Below, piece by piece: positions 27,157-35,609 of a DNA stretch of 64,000 nucleotides (position 1 is the first letter of the stretch; each line of letters starts with the position of its first letter). Under the pieces are notes generated by a model, which ran no database searches, was not told where the DNA came from, and saw only the letters and a list, made by a program, of their open reading frames with translations. The translations under genes were made by a program, and so were the position numbers. Source of the DNA: Zwartia vadi (GTDB lineage Bacteria > Pseudomonadota > Gammaproteobacteria > Burkholderiales > Burkholderiaceae_B); NCBI RefSeq assembly GCF_030410375.1, contig NZ_JAUHHE010000007.1, forward strand, positions 62,001 through 126,000, given 5' to 3'.

Positions 27157-27678
27157 TTAGTGATCCGAGCGCAGGAGTTTTTCGGTATAGGCGATTGCGA
27201 GCGCCGACAAGACAAACGCGAGATGGATGATTGTCTGCCACATCATCGTTGAATCTTCCATGCTTGGGGCATTGATGAAAGTCTTCAACAAATGAATCGA
27301 TGAGATGCCGATGATGGCTGTCGCAAGCTTGACCTTCAGTACACCCGCGTTGACATGGGATAGCCATTCGGGTTGATCCGGATGATCTTTGAGGTCGAGC
27401 CTGGAGACAAAGGTTTCCCAGCCGCCCACAATCACCATGACTAACAGGTTGGAAATCATGACCACATCGATCAGGCCCAGCACGATGAGCATGAGTTCGG
27501 TCTCAGTCACCGTTTTTTCAACGGCCATCATGCCGATGAGATGAATCAACTCTTTCCAGAACTGCCAGACATAGATGCCTTGCGCAACAATCAGACCGAG
27601 ATAGAGGGGGGCTTGGAGCCAGCGGCTCATGAAAATCCAGCGTGGCAGGGTACGCATTGTGCTTGATTTCGAGGTCAT
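27157..27678 (-). CDS. UPF0114 (YqhA-like) membrane protein
   Basis: The 173-aa protein has about four membrane helices. The family runs are [20 protein letters not shown] at the N-terminus and [20 protein letters not shown] in the middle, followed by [17 protein letters not shown]. Function is unknown in any organism. It is co-directional with the PhoD-like phosphatase 13 bases downstream. Confidence 0.9.
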   Translation of the reverse strand: MTSKSSTMRTLPRWIFMSRWLQAPLYLGLIVAQGIYVWQFWKELIHLIGMMAVEKTVTETELMLIVLGLIDVVMISNLLVMVIVGGWETFVSRLDLKDHPDQPEWLSHVNAGVLKVKLATAIIGISSIHLLKTFINAPSMEDSTMMWQTIIHLAFVLSALAIAYTEKLLRSDH

Positions 27679-27761
27679 TTTTTTATTGGGTGAACGGAGG
27701 ATGAACGGCGTGAATTAAAGCACATTTATGTGACGAAGTAGACTGATTTGCAGTGTCAAAC

Positions 27762-28916
27762 TCAGGTTGGAAATGTCCCTGGAAGCAGGATACTTTTATC
27801 AACAGTTTCGATGTCGGTTCGTCCACAAAAGGCCATCGTCAAGTCGAGCTCTTTATGGATCATTTCCAGCACTTTTGTGACGCCGGGGCCGCCCATCGCG
27901 CCCAGGCCATATAAGAAGGCACGGCCGATGTAGCAACCTTGCGCACCCAGTGCGCGAGCTTTCAGGACATCCTGACCGCTGCGAATCCCTCCATCCATGT
28001 GCACCTCGATTTGTTTGCCGACCGCATCGACAATCGCGGGCAAACATTGAATGCTGGACTCGGCGCCATCCAGCTGACGACCACCATGATTACTGACGAT
28101 GAGCGCATCGGCTCCGCTGTTCAGTGCCAGACGCGCGTCCTCGGGATCCTGGATGCCTTTCAGGATGAGTTTGCCGCCCCAGAGTTTTTTGATCCACTCG
28201 ACATCGTTCCAGTTCAGCGCGGGATCGAACTGAGAAGCGGTCCACTCGCTGAGTTTGCTCATGTCGGATACGCCTTTGACGTGACCAACAATATTGCCAA
28301 ACTGGCGCCGCGGCGTGCCGAGCATGCCCAGCGCCCAGCGGGGCTTGGTGGCAATGTCGATCATGTTGGCAAGCGTCATTTTGGGTGGGGCGCTCAGACC
28401 GTTTTTCAAGTCTTTGTGACGCTGACCCAGAATCTGCAGATCAAGAGTGAGCACGAGTGCCGAGCAGTTGGCACGCTTGGCACGTTCGATCAGGCGCTCG
28501 ATAAAGTCGCGATCTTTCATGACGTACAGTTGAAACCAGAACGGGTGGTGATTGGTGCCTTCGGCGACATCTTCGATCGAGCAGATGCTCATGGTCGACA
28601 GTGTGAACGGAACACCGAAATTTTTGGCGGCCCGTGCTGCCAAGATCTCGCCGTCAGCGTGCTGCATGCCAGTCAAGCCGGTTGGCGCGATCGCGACCGG
28701 CATGGCAACTTTTTGCCCGATCATGTGCGTGACCGTCGAGCGATTCTCCATATTGACTAGAATGCGCTGGCGCAATTTGATTTTTTGAAAATCGCTTTCG
28801 TTGGCACGATATGTGCTCTCAGTCCATGAGCCCGAGTCGGCGTAGTCGTAAAACATGCGCGGAACGCGTTTTTTAGCGAGAATGCGGAGGTCTTCAACGT
28901 TTGTAATCACAGCCAT
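27762..28916 (-). CDS. lldD: L-lactate dehydrogenase (FMN-dependent alpha-hydroxy-acid oxidase family)
   Basis: The 384-aa flavoenzyme oxidises L-lactate to pyruvate and feeds electrons to the quinone pool. N-terminal NVEDLRILAKKRVPRMFYDYADSG is the LldD opening. FMN and substrate residues appear in PVAIAPTGLTGMQHADGE, the FQLYVMKDRD run, and LIVSNHGGRQLDGAESS (catalytic His). HMDGGIRSGQDVLKARALGA and YIGRAFLYGLGAMG complete the barrel. GGAGA precedes the ATG at 28916. Glycolate or other hydroxy acids are possible, but the length and motifs fit LldD. Confidence 0.92.
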   Translation of the reverse strand: MAVITNVEDLRILAKKRVPRMFYDYADSGSWTESTYRANESDFQKIKLRQRILVNMENRSTVTHMIGQKVAMPVAIAPTGLTGMQHADGEILAARAAKNFGVPFTLSTMSICSIEDVAEGTNHHPFWFQLYVMKDRDFIERLIERAKRANCSALVLTLDLQILGQRHKDLKNGLSAPPKMTLANMIDIATKPRWALGMLGTPRRQFGNIVGHVKGVSDMSKLSEWTASQFDPALNWNDVEWIKKLWGGKLILKGIQDPEDARLALNSGADALIVSNHGGRQLDGAESSIQCLPAIVDAVGKQIEVHMDGGIRSGQDVLKARALGAQGCYIGRAFLYGLGAMGGPGVTKVLEMIHKELDLTMAFCGRTDIETVDKSILLPGTFPT

Positions 28917-29038
28917 GGTGCATGGTCTCCGGGCATGAGTGCATGAATGAAACAAAATGGTGCATGGGCAGGCAGCGTGCGCAGTGGTAAGTTTAACGGG
29001 CGCAGGTTGATTGTGTCGCGAATTTTTAGGAGTGTTTG

Positions 29039-29233
29039 ATGGAAATGAAAAAAACGGTTGTTTTAGGCCTCTTGAGTGCTCTGAGTGTCAAGGCCTTTGC
29101 GCACCCTGGACATGGCGATAGTTTGCTGGAAGAGGTGTTTCATACCCTCACGGCTGCCGATCATTTGCCGCTCATCATTGCGGCAGGCATGGTTATTGTG
29201 ACCGGGTTGCTGGTCTGGCGCAGCCGGCGTTAA
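29039..29233 (+). CDS. small exported His-rich protein, HupE/UreJ-like
   Basis: This is a 64-aa protein with a signal peptide ending KAFA, followed by HPGHGDSLLEEVFHTLTAADHL and one membrane helix with an RSRR anchor. The HPGH start after cleavage and the LTAADHL segment recall the first part of HupE/UreJ nickel permeases, which are about 190 aa. It is therefore either a truncated relative or a distinct mini-family. AGGAG precedes the ATG. It is divergent from lldD. Metal binding through the His cluster is an inference. Confidence 0.75.
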   Translation: MEMKKTVVLGLLSALSVKAFAHPGHGDSLLEEVFHTLTAADHLPLIIAAGMVIVTGLLVWRSRR

Positions 29234-29243
29234 GGGCTGGGAC

Positions 29244-30125
29244 TTACAGCCGTCGCTTGAGCCAATTTGGCCAGGAAGCCTGGTTGATGATGAGCACGCC
29301 GAGCATGGTGATCACGATTCCCATCAGAACCGTGGGCGTCAGGGGCTCGTCAAACAGCGCCCAGGCCATGACTGCTGTGGTTGGCGGGACGAGATACATC
29401 ATGCTGCTGACTTTCGTGGCGTCACCGCGTCGCAGCAAAATAAACCAGAGGCTCATGGCGCCGATCGATATCGCGAAAATACCCCAAAGCATGGCGCCGA
29501 TCATGGGGCCAGTCCACTGAATTTCGCGTGTTTCAAAAAGAAACATCATGATGACGCATAGCAAGGTACTGATAGAGAACTGAATGATGGAACCGGTACG
29601 CAAGTCAAAAGAGGGACAAAAGCGTTTCTGGTAAAGCGTACCTGAGGTGATGGCAAACATCCCTCCAAAGGCGAGCAGGATGCTGGTCAGGGAAAGGCCT
29701 TCGAGACGGATGTTGGTAAACAACACCAAGGCCACGCCAGTCAGTCCCAGAATGAGGCCGATCCATTGGCGAGGCGTGACCCGCTCGGAAACAAAGGACG
29801 CCAACAGGCCAGTCAGAATGGGCTGCAAGCCGATGATCAAGGCTGCCAGTCCGGCAGGCATGCCGAGTTTGACGGCCGCCCAGACGCCACCAAGGTAGCC
29901 GAATTGAAACAAGGCACCGGCAATGGCGATGTGCCAAACCTGACGACCACGCGGCCAGGGAGCTTTAAGCCAAAGCACGATCGGGATCATGCAGAGCACG
30001 ACGGCGCCAAAGCGAATCGCTAAAAAGGTCATCGGCTCGGAATAGGGCATGCCGTAGCGGGCGATGATAAAGCCGGTGCTCCAGATCAGGATGAAAACCG
30101 GGGTAAACCAAAAGGTGCTTGTCAT
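29244..30125 (-). CDS. EamA/DMT-superfamily transporter
   Basis: The 293-aa inner-membrane protein has ten predicted helices in two EamA repeats. The first repeat has LIWSTGFIIARYGMPYSEPM and GLAALIIGLQPILTGLLASF; the second has SLWFILLRRGDATKVSSMMYLVP, ending LGVLIINQ. Members export amino acids or metabolites; the substrate cannot be read. It is convergent with the small HupE-like gene, 10 bases away, and divergent from the MFS gene. Confidence 0.92.
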   Translation of the reverse strand: MTSTFWFTPVFILIWSTGFIIARYGMPYSEPMTFLAIRFGAVVLCMIPIVLWLKAPWPRGRQVWHIAIAGALFQFGYLGGVWAAVKLGMPAGLAALIIGLQPILTGLLASFVSERVTPRQWIGLILGLTGVALVLFTNIRLEGLSLTSILLAFGGMFAITSGTLYQKRFCPSFDLRTGSIIQFSISTLLCVIMMFLFETREIQWTGPMIGAMLWGIFAISIGAMSLWFILLRRGDATKVSSMMYLVPPTTAVMAWALFDEPLTPTVLMGIVITMLGVLIINQASWPNWLKRRL

Positions 30126-30207
30126 GACCGACAGTGTACGTCCAGATGCAGGGCCTCTGCATCGGTTTGAGTCATGTTACGCTGCATATTACTTCTGATC
30201 GTACTGT

Positions 30208-31458
30208 ATGAATAACACTCCGGCCCCCGCAGAACTGATTGATTCGCGTTACGCATTTTGGCGTCTGGTCATCGCATTGCTTGCCATGCTGATGGGTAGC
30301 AGTTGCATGTTTGTGGTTGCGGTCGTCCTACCCGAAGTCCAGTCGGAGTTTGGCGTTTCCCGTTCCGATGCTTCTTTGCCTTACACCTTGATGATGATCG
30401 GTTTTGGTGTGGGTGGCGTCTACATGGGGAAAATCGCGGATCGTTTCGGGGTCACGGTTTCTTTGTTGATCGGCTCCGCGGGGATTTTGATTGGTTTCAT
30501 CTGGGCAGGCCTGAGCACGAGCATCATGGGTTTTGCCATGGCGCATGGCTTGTTCCTTGGTTTGCTGGGGACTTCGTCAACCTTTGCACCCTTGGTGGCG
30601 GATACTTCCTTGTGGTGGAATAAACGTCGCGGCATAGCGGTGGCGGTGTGTGCCAGTGGCAACTATCTTGCCGGCGCGGTGTGGCCTTATCTGGCCCAAT
30701 GGGGCGTGACAACAATCGGGTGGCGCGAGACCTACCTCTGGATGGGGGGTGTGTGCGGTATCAGTATGGGGCTGCTGGCCCTGTTTTTGAGACGACGTCC
30801 CCCGCTGAATGTTGTCGCAAGCAGCACGAGTCCAACGGTTTTTTCTTCCTCCCGACCTTTCGGGCTGAGTGTGGGGCAGGCTCAGACGCTCCTGATTGTC
30901 GCTGGCCTGGCTTGCTGTGTCGCCATGTCGATGCCGCAGGTCCATATCGTGGCCTATTGCGTCGATCTCGGCTATGGCGCTGCGCGTGGCGCGGAAATGC
31001 TGTCGCTTATGCTAGCGTGCGGTGTGATCAGTCGTTTGATTTCAGGCGCGATTTGCGACCGGATTGGCGGCATCAGAACACTCTTGCTTGGTTCCTCGCT
31101 GCAGGGCATTGCCTTGTTGATGTTCCTGCCTTTCGATGGGCTGGTCTCCTTGTATTTGATCGCGGCAACCTTTGGTTTGTTTCAAGGGGGGATCGTGCCT
31201 TCTTATGCGATCATTATTCGCGAGCATTTTCCCGCCGCGGAAACAGGCCGTCGGGTGGGCGCCGTCATCATGGCGACTATGCTTGGCATGGCCTTGGGTG
31301 GCTGGATGTCAGGAAAAATATTCGACGTGACGGGTTCTTACAAGGTTGCCATGATCAACGGCTTGATCTGGAACGGACTCAACCTCACGATCGCCTGCTG
31401 GTTGTTCTGGCGGCTCAAGCGCCAGAGCGTGAGCTTGTCAAGTAAAGCGTTTGGCTAA
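30208..31458 (+). CDS. MFS transporter
   Basis: The 416-aa permease has 12 predicted helices and the loop 2-3 motif GKIADRFGVTVSLLIG. A repeat-like GAICDRIGGIRTLLLG lies in the second half. The set GTSSTFAPLVADTSLWWNKRRGIAVAVCASGNYL resembles monocarboxylate/oxalate-type MFS members, so an organic anion is a fair guess. The 3' end overlaps the convergent carbonic anhydrase by 21 bases. Confidence 0.9.
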   Translation: MNNTPAPAELIDSRYAFWRLVIALLAMLMGSSCMFVVAVVLPEVQSEFGVSRSDASLPYTLMMIGFGVGGVYMGKIADRFGVTVSLLIGSAGILIGFIWAGLSTSIMGFAMAHGLFLGLLGTSSTFAPLVADTSLWWNKRRGIAVAVCASGNYLAGAVWPYLAQWGVTTIGWRETYLWMGGVCGISMGLLALFLRRRPPLNVVASSTSPTVFSSSRPFGLSVGQAQTLLIVAGLACCVAMSMPQVHIVAYCVDLGYGAARGAEMLSLMLACGVISRLISGAICDRIGGIRTLLLGSSLQGIALLMFLPFDGLVSLYLIAATFGLFQGGIVPSYAIIIREHFPAAETGRRVGAVIMATMLGMALGGWMSGKIFDVTGSYKVAMINGLIWNGLNLTIACWLFWRLKRQSVSLSSKAFG

Positions 31459-32118
31459 AACTTGCTGATAGCGTTGTTCGAGCTCGTCGGGTGTGGCCAC
31501 ACTCACACCGAGATCGCGCGCCAAGCCGTCCTCCACGCCATAAACCCAACCATGGATCGTGAGGGGTTGGCCACGATGCCAGGCATCCTGCACACTAGTT
31601 GTTTGACAAACATTGACGACCTGTTCGATCACGTTCAGTTCGCATAAACGGTTCAGTTTTTCGCTGCGGTTGGTCAGTTTGCCAAGATAAGTGCCGTGCT
31701 TGTCATGTACATCTTTCACATGACGAATCCAGTTGTCAGCCAAGCCGATGCGCACATTTTCCATCGCGGCGCGCACGCCACCACAACCGTAATGTCCCAC
31801 GACGATGATGTGTTTCACCTTGAGCTGGTCGATGGCGAATTGGATCACCGATAAGGCGTTGAGGTCGGTGTGCACGACAACGTTCGCGATATTTCTGTGT
31901 ACAAACACTTCGCCAGGCGCCAGGCCGGTGATTTGATTGGCGGGCACTCGCGAATCTGAACAACCGATCCAGAGGTATTCTGGTGATTGCTGGTTGGCCA
32001 GACGATTGAAAAAGTCGGGATCTGCTTTGATCACAGAGTCGACCCACTCCCTGTTTTTATCGAACAAGTGAGTGAGTGCATGGGGGTTGTTTGCTTTCGG
32101 AGCGTAGGAGCTGGTCAT
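31438..32118 (-). CDS. can: carbonic anhydrase, beta class
   Basis: The 226-aa zinc enzyme interconverts CO2 and bicarbonate. Zinc ligands are visible in LWIGCSDSRVPANQI (Cys, Asp, Arg dyad) and VVGHYGCGGVRAAM (His, Cys). The length and the NREWVDSVIKADPDFFNRLANQQ run match E. coli Can. The ATG at 32118 was chosen over a TTG two codons upstream. The 3' end overlaps the MFS gene. Confidence 0.95.
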   Translation of the reverse strand: MTSSYAPKANNPHALTHLFDKNREWVDSVIKADPDFFNRLANQQSPEYLWIGCSDSRVPANQITGLAPGEVFVHRNIANVVVHTDLNALSVIQFAIDQLKVKHIIVVGHYGCGGVRAAMENVRIGLADNWIRHVKDVHDKHGTYLGKLTNRSEKLNRLCELNVIEQVVNVCQTTSVQDAWHRGQPLTIHGWVYGVEDGLARDLGVSVATPDELEQRYQQVLAKRFT

Positions 32119-32148
32119 GGACAAGTGTCTTTAAATTTCCAAATGATG

Positions 32149-32664
32149 TCAGGGCTGCGTGGCGCCCGCTTGCTTGAGCAGTGTCTCCACCATTGAAAAG
32201 GAGTTGTCATCACGCAGATTGACACGCACGATTTTGACGCCCGCATCACCCATGACACCTAAGGGCGAGTCGAATTGAAGATAGGCGTAACCTTTGACGC
32301 GAACATCTCGTCCATCTGGAGTGATAGAAAACCTGATGTTGTCCGTCATACTTCGGCCAAAGTCATCGTTCATCAGATCCGTGAGCAATTTTTCTCGATC
32401 CTCGCTAATGGGATGGCGGATGCATATAACTTCGGTATGGTCAGGCTGAATGCGTAAGCGATTTTGAGAACAGGCACCCATGAGGTTGTTTTTAACCTGA
32501 ACAGGAGAGGCGTTTTTAAAGGTGACCTCGGCAGCGCGCTCAGGCACGGCATTGGCTTGCTTTTTCTGTTCTTTCTCTTTGTCGGGAGTACCGCAGCCAA
32601 TGAGTAGCGCAAGGAGGGTTACACCGAGAACGGAAGGAAAAAGGCTTCGCATAAAGAGTTCCAT
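32149..32664 (-). CDS. hypothetical lipoprotein
   Basis: The 171-aa protein has a lipoprotein signal with lipobox LLIGC (Cys about residue 24), then a Lys/Glu-rich stretch (DKEKEQKKQ). A globular domain has CSQNRLRIQPDHTEVICIRHP and FSITPDGRDVRVKGYAYLQF. I do not recognise a family. Two starts (32664, 32652) both keep the signal. It lies 3 bases after the SDR gene on the same strand and may be co-transcribed with it and carbonic anhydrase. Confidence 0.75.
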   Translation of the reverse strand: MELFMRSLFPSVLGVTLLALLIGCGTPDKEKEQKKQANAVPERAAEVTFKNASPVQVKNNLMGACSQNRLRIQPDHTEVICIRHPISEDREKLLTDLMNDDFGRSMTDNIRFSITPDGRDVRVKGYAYLQFDSPLGVMGDAGVKIVRVNLRDDNSFSMVETLLKQAGATQP

Positions 32665-32667
32665 TGA

Positions 32668-33417
32668 CTAAAGAGTTTGTCCACCGTCAACGACGATGGT
32701 TTGACCTGTGACCCAAGAGCCGAGATCGCTCACCAGGAAGGCGACGACTTGTCCGATTTCTTCGGGTTTGCCATAGCGGCCGAAAGGGATTTTTGCCAGT
32801 GTCGCTTCGTAAAGCTTTGGGTTGTCGCGTTTCACTTTATCCCAATTTCCTCCTTCGAAAAACACGGAGCCCGGAGCGATGCAGTTTACGCGTATGTTTT
32901 TCTTGGCGTAGGAGAGTGCCTGGGTCTGTGTGTATTCCATCATGGCGGCTTTGATTGCGCCGTAGGGCACTGAGCGAACCGTGGCTTTGAGACCTGATAT
33001 CGAAGAGATGTGAATGATGTTTCCGCCCTTTTTTTCAAGAAAGGGCATTGCCGCGGCGCTGGCGCGTACAGCTGCCATCAGGTCGATTTGCACACTTGCC
33101 GCCCAGTCTTCCTCGTTATCCAGGCGTCCGAAGGCTGAGGCATTGTTGACCAGGATATCGATACCACCGAGTTCTGCCGCAGAGTGATCGACCCATGTTT
33201 TGATTGCGTGGGCATCACCTAGATCGCAGGCCGTGGACAAGACCCGGCCGCCATATTGAGCAAGCGTTTTTTGGGCTTCGTCCAGAGAGCTTTGCGTGCG
33301 GGCGCAGATCGATACATCAGCTCCCGCTTGCGCGAAACACTTTGCGATCCCAAGGCCAATGCCTCGACTGCCTCCGGCGACGAGTGCGCGCTTGCCTGTC
33401 AAATTTATCTGCATCAT
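32668..33417 (-). CDS. SDR family oxidoreductase
   Basis: The 249-aa Rossmann enzyme has GGSRGIGLGIAKCF (NAD(P) site), VNNAS, catalytic Ser in HISSISGLKA, and Tyr/Lys in PYGAIKAAM. The C-terminus with AFLVSDLGSWVTGQTIVVDGG resembles FabG-like 3-oxoacyl reductases, but the substrate is not known. Two ATG codons stand in tandem (33417, 33414); GAGAGG lies before them. Confidence 0.92.
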   Translation of the reverse strand: MMQINLTGKRALVAGGSRGIGLGIAKCFAQAGADVSICARTQSSLDEAQKTLAQYGGRVLSTACDLGDAHAIKTWVDHSAAELGGIDILVNNASAFGRLDNEEDWAASVQIDLMAAVRASAAAMPFLEKKGGNIIHISSISGLKATVRSVPYGAIKAAMMEYTQTQALSYAKKNIRVNCIAPGSVFFEGGNWDKVKRDNPKLYEATLAKIPFGRYGKPEEIGQVVAFLVSDLGSWVTGQTIVVDGGQTL

Positions 33418-33441
33418 GTTGTCCTCTCTTTTGGCGAGTAT

Positions 33442-33801
33442 TTAGCTTCGGAAAATAAAGTAGACCGCTCCGAGCAGGCACAGTCCTGCCCAGAGGTAAT
33501 CTGTCTTGAAGGGCTCGCCCATATAAAAAATCGCAAAGGGGATAAACACGCCAAGTGTGATCACCTCTTGGACAATCTTGAGCTGGCCAAGTGAAAAATA
33601 TTGAAAGCCAATGCGGTTACCCGGTACTTGCAACATGTACTCAAAAAATGCGATGCCCCAGCTGATGATGGCGGCGATCCACCAAGGTTTTTCGGAGAGA
33701 TTTTTGAGGTGTGCGTACCAGGCGAAAGTCATGAATACGTTCGAGAGGATCAGCAGGCCGATAAAGCTGCCGGGTCCAGCGAGTGTGGAGAGGCTTGGCA
33801 T
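33442..33801 (-). CDS. DUF486 / small DMT-family membrane protein
   Basis: The 119-aa protein has four predicted helices. NVFMTFAWYAHLKNLSEKPWW, FEYMLQVPGNRIG and LKIVQEVITLGVFIPFAIFY are hallmarks of DUF486. It resembles half of a DMT exporter and probably works as a dimer. Function is unknown. It is 24 bases upstream of the SDR gene. Confidence 0.9.
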   Translation of the reverse strand: MPSLSTLAGPGSFIGLLILSNVFMTFAWYAHLKNLSEKPWWIAAIISWGIAFFEYMLQVPGNRIGFQYFSLGQLKIVQEVITLGVFIPFAIFYMGEPFKTDYLWAGLCLLGAVYFIFRS

Positions 33802-33867
33802 GGTTGGCTAAATACGCTTGAGCGGAAGGGGTGGTCTCGCTTTCATGAGCAAGTGTATAGCAGAACC

Positions 33868-33896
33868 GAAAAAACAAATGGCTCCCGAAGGAGCCA
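33868..33896 (-). terminator. intrinsic terminator downstream of the terC-family gene
   Basis: On the minus strand TGGCTCC (33896-33890) pairs with GGAGCCA (33885-33879) around a TTCG tetraloop and is followed by TTTGTTTTTTC. It sits about 50 bases past the stop at 33949. Confidence 0.85.
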
Positions 33897-33948
33897 AGTG
33901 TCAGTCAGAGCGTTGTGCAGCAGTGCTCAAGCAACAGCAAATTACGAG

Positions 33949-34650
33949 TTAGTGCGCTTGCGCGGCGGCTTTTGCTTTTTTAGCTTTCATGTTGCCGACC
34001 AACAAAACGCCAATCACGGCGATGACGATCACACCCCAATACAGAATGGTTGATGTGCTGTTGCCCGCCTTGAACACGTCGCCGAGCAGCTGCTCGTTGA
34101 CAATCATCTTGCCCGCAGTGAACGCGAGAACGGCTGCACCCAAGTTGATGACGATCGGGAAGCGCTCAACGATTTTGAGGACGACCGTGCTGCCGAGCAC
34201 CACGATCGGGATACTGATCAACAAACCGATGACGACCAAGTCGAACGAACCTTGTGCAGCGCCAGCCACGCCAAGCACGTTATCGATACCCATCAGCGCA
34301 TCGGCGATGATGATGGTTTTCATCGCGCCCCAGAAACCATTGACCTGAAGGTCGTCATGGCCACCTTCATCGCCAGTGTCGGCGAGTAATTTGTAGGCGA
34401 TCCAAACCAGACCGAGACCGCCAATCAGCATGAGTCCGGGTATTTTGAGCAGCCAAACCACGACGAGTGTCATGGCTGAACGTACGGCGATTGCACCGAC
34501 CGTACCCCAGATAATGGCTTTTCTTTGGAGCTGCGGCGGGAGTTTACGGGCAGCGAGTGCGATCACGATGGCGTTGTCGCCGGCGAGAACTAAGTCGATG
34601 ATAATGATGGCCAAAAGAGCGGACCACCAGGGAGCGGAGAAAAGTTCCAT
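33949..34650 (-). CDS. TerC family integral membrane protein (YjbE-like), Mn2+-riboswitch controlled
   Basis: The 233-aa protein has about seven helices. The TerC motifs are LVLAGDNAIVIALAA near the N-terminus and IIIADALMGIDNVLGVAGAA in the second half; acidic/Asn residues within helices line a metal path. It ends with a Lys/Ala-rich tail (MKAKKAKAAAQAH). TerC relatives such as MeeF/MeeY and Alx export Mn2+, in part to load secreted metalloproteins. Its yybP-ykoY leader supports a manganese role here. Confidence 0.92.
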   Translation of the reverse strand: MELFSAPWWSALLAIIIIDLVLAGDNAIVIALAARKLPPQLQRKAIIWGTVGAIAVRSAMTLVVVWLLKIPGLMLIGGLGLVWIAYKLLADTGDEGGHDDLQVNGFWGAMKTIIIADALMGIDNVLGVAGAAQGSFDLVVIGLLISIPIVVLGSTVVLKIVERFPIVINLGAAVLAFTAGKMIVNEQLLGDVFKAGNSTSTILYWGVIVIAVIGVLLVGNMKAKKAKAAAQAH

Positions 34651-34675
34651 AATTTTAGAAGCCTTTGGTGTGATA

Positions 34676-34840
34676 ACGGAGCGACGGTCTTGCTCAGCGA
34701 TTCAGTGAATGAATCTCTGCCCGACAAACCGGAAGCCGGGCATATGCTTAAGCTTCGTGTATGACGACTTGTCGAAGGTCTACGGAAACAGGGCGGTGAT
34801 TTTCCTGTTTGGGTCGACCAGAGCTACTCCCCATCGAGCG
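34676..34840 (-). ncRNA. yybP-ykoY (Mn2+) riboswitch
   Basis: The leader of the terC-family gene contains the conserved blocks of the yybP-ykoY aptamer on the minus strand. They are GGGGAGTAGC (34832-34823), TCGTCATACACGA (34767-34755, the metal-binding loop), a GCCCG/CGGGC stem, and GCAAGACC (34693-34686). These sense Mn2+ in the known class and act as on-switches for exporters. The start codon lies about 25 bases after the aptamer, so control could be at translation. Edges are approximate and the consensus is from memory. Confidence 0.9.
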
Positions 34841-34945
34841 CACAATGTACCAAAGTTTGTACGCCCGTGGGCTTGCGCGGGCACTGAGTGTTGCGTTCTA
34901 AGGGCTTTCCCTAGTCTGAGGGCGCATGCCTTATGTCTTTTTAAC

Positions 34946-35491
34946 TTAGTTTTTCGGCCACATACGTTGAAACACGCCGTCTTTTTTGATGACTAAGTGA
35001 TGGAGTGCCGCCGCAATATGTCCCAGTGCAAGAATGGCCAGCACCATGGCGAGATTGCCGTGAATCTCGAAAATTTGCTTGGCGAGGGCTTGATCCTTGG
35101 GGATGCCAGGCATCGCGGGAAGGTGATAGCCACCGATCGTGATGAGCGCAGGGAAGGCAGTCACGCCCGCCCAGCCTAGAAGCGGAACAATGAGCAACAA
35201 CAAGTAGAGCGCGCCATGGCCTGCAGCCGCGAGTTTGATGACGGTGGGAGAAACGCTGGCAGGGTAGGATGGCTTGGTCGAACGTATTTTGACAATGATC
35301 CTGAGCGCGGTCAGCCACAAGACGATGAATCCGATGAGCTTGTGCCAGCCATAGAGGGTGTTGGTGAGGGCGTCCCATAAGTTGGCTGCCGCGCGTTCGG
35401 TCATCCAGACCCCAAGTGCGATCAGCGCAACAATGAGAATGGCGGTTAGCCAGTGCAACGCACGTGCGGTCATCGAGTAGGTTTGTGGCAT
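34946..35491 (-). CDS. cytochrome b561 family protein
   Basis: The 181-aa protein has four to five helices with the haem-ligand histidines in ARALHWLTAILI, LYGWHKLIGF, HGALYLLLLIVPLLGW, and EIHGNLAMVLAILALGHIAAALHH. This is the prokaryotic (CybB) type, which moves electrons from ubiquinol. I chose the ATG at 35491, preceded by GGAG at 6 bases; the open frame upstream reads into non-membrane sequence. It is divergent from the symporter gene. Confidence 0.9.
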   Translation of the reverse strand: MPQTYSMTARALHWLTAILIVALIALGVWMTERAAANLWDALTNTLYGWHKLIGFIVLWLTALRIIVKIRSTKPSYPASVSPTVIKLAAAGHGALYLLLLIVPLLGWAGVTAFPALITIGGYHLPAMPGIPKDQALAKQIFEIHGNLAMVLAILALGHIAAALHHLVIKKDGVFQRMWPKN

Positions 35492-35559
35492 GGAGATCTC
35501 CGAAGTGAAAGAGGGCGCGAGGCATTTCGGGAAATTATCTAAATTATGCACCGCTTGTC

Positions 35560-35565
35560 TATAAT
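35560..35565 (+). promoter_or_regulatory. -10 element for the symporter gene
   Basis: A perfect TATAAT lies 45 bases upstream of the ATG at 35610. No convincing -35 box is found at 16-18 bases distance, so this is tentative. Confidence 0.4.
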
Positions 35566-35609
35566 CCGAGCGATTAATTTCCCCCAAGACCGCGTGCCTC
35601 ATAGGGACT

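Noticed and set aside
27939-28760. A 273-aa open frame on the plus strand opposite lldD.
   Set aside because: It is antisense to a clear FMN-dependent dehydrogenase and shows no motif or ribosome site.
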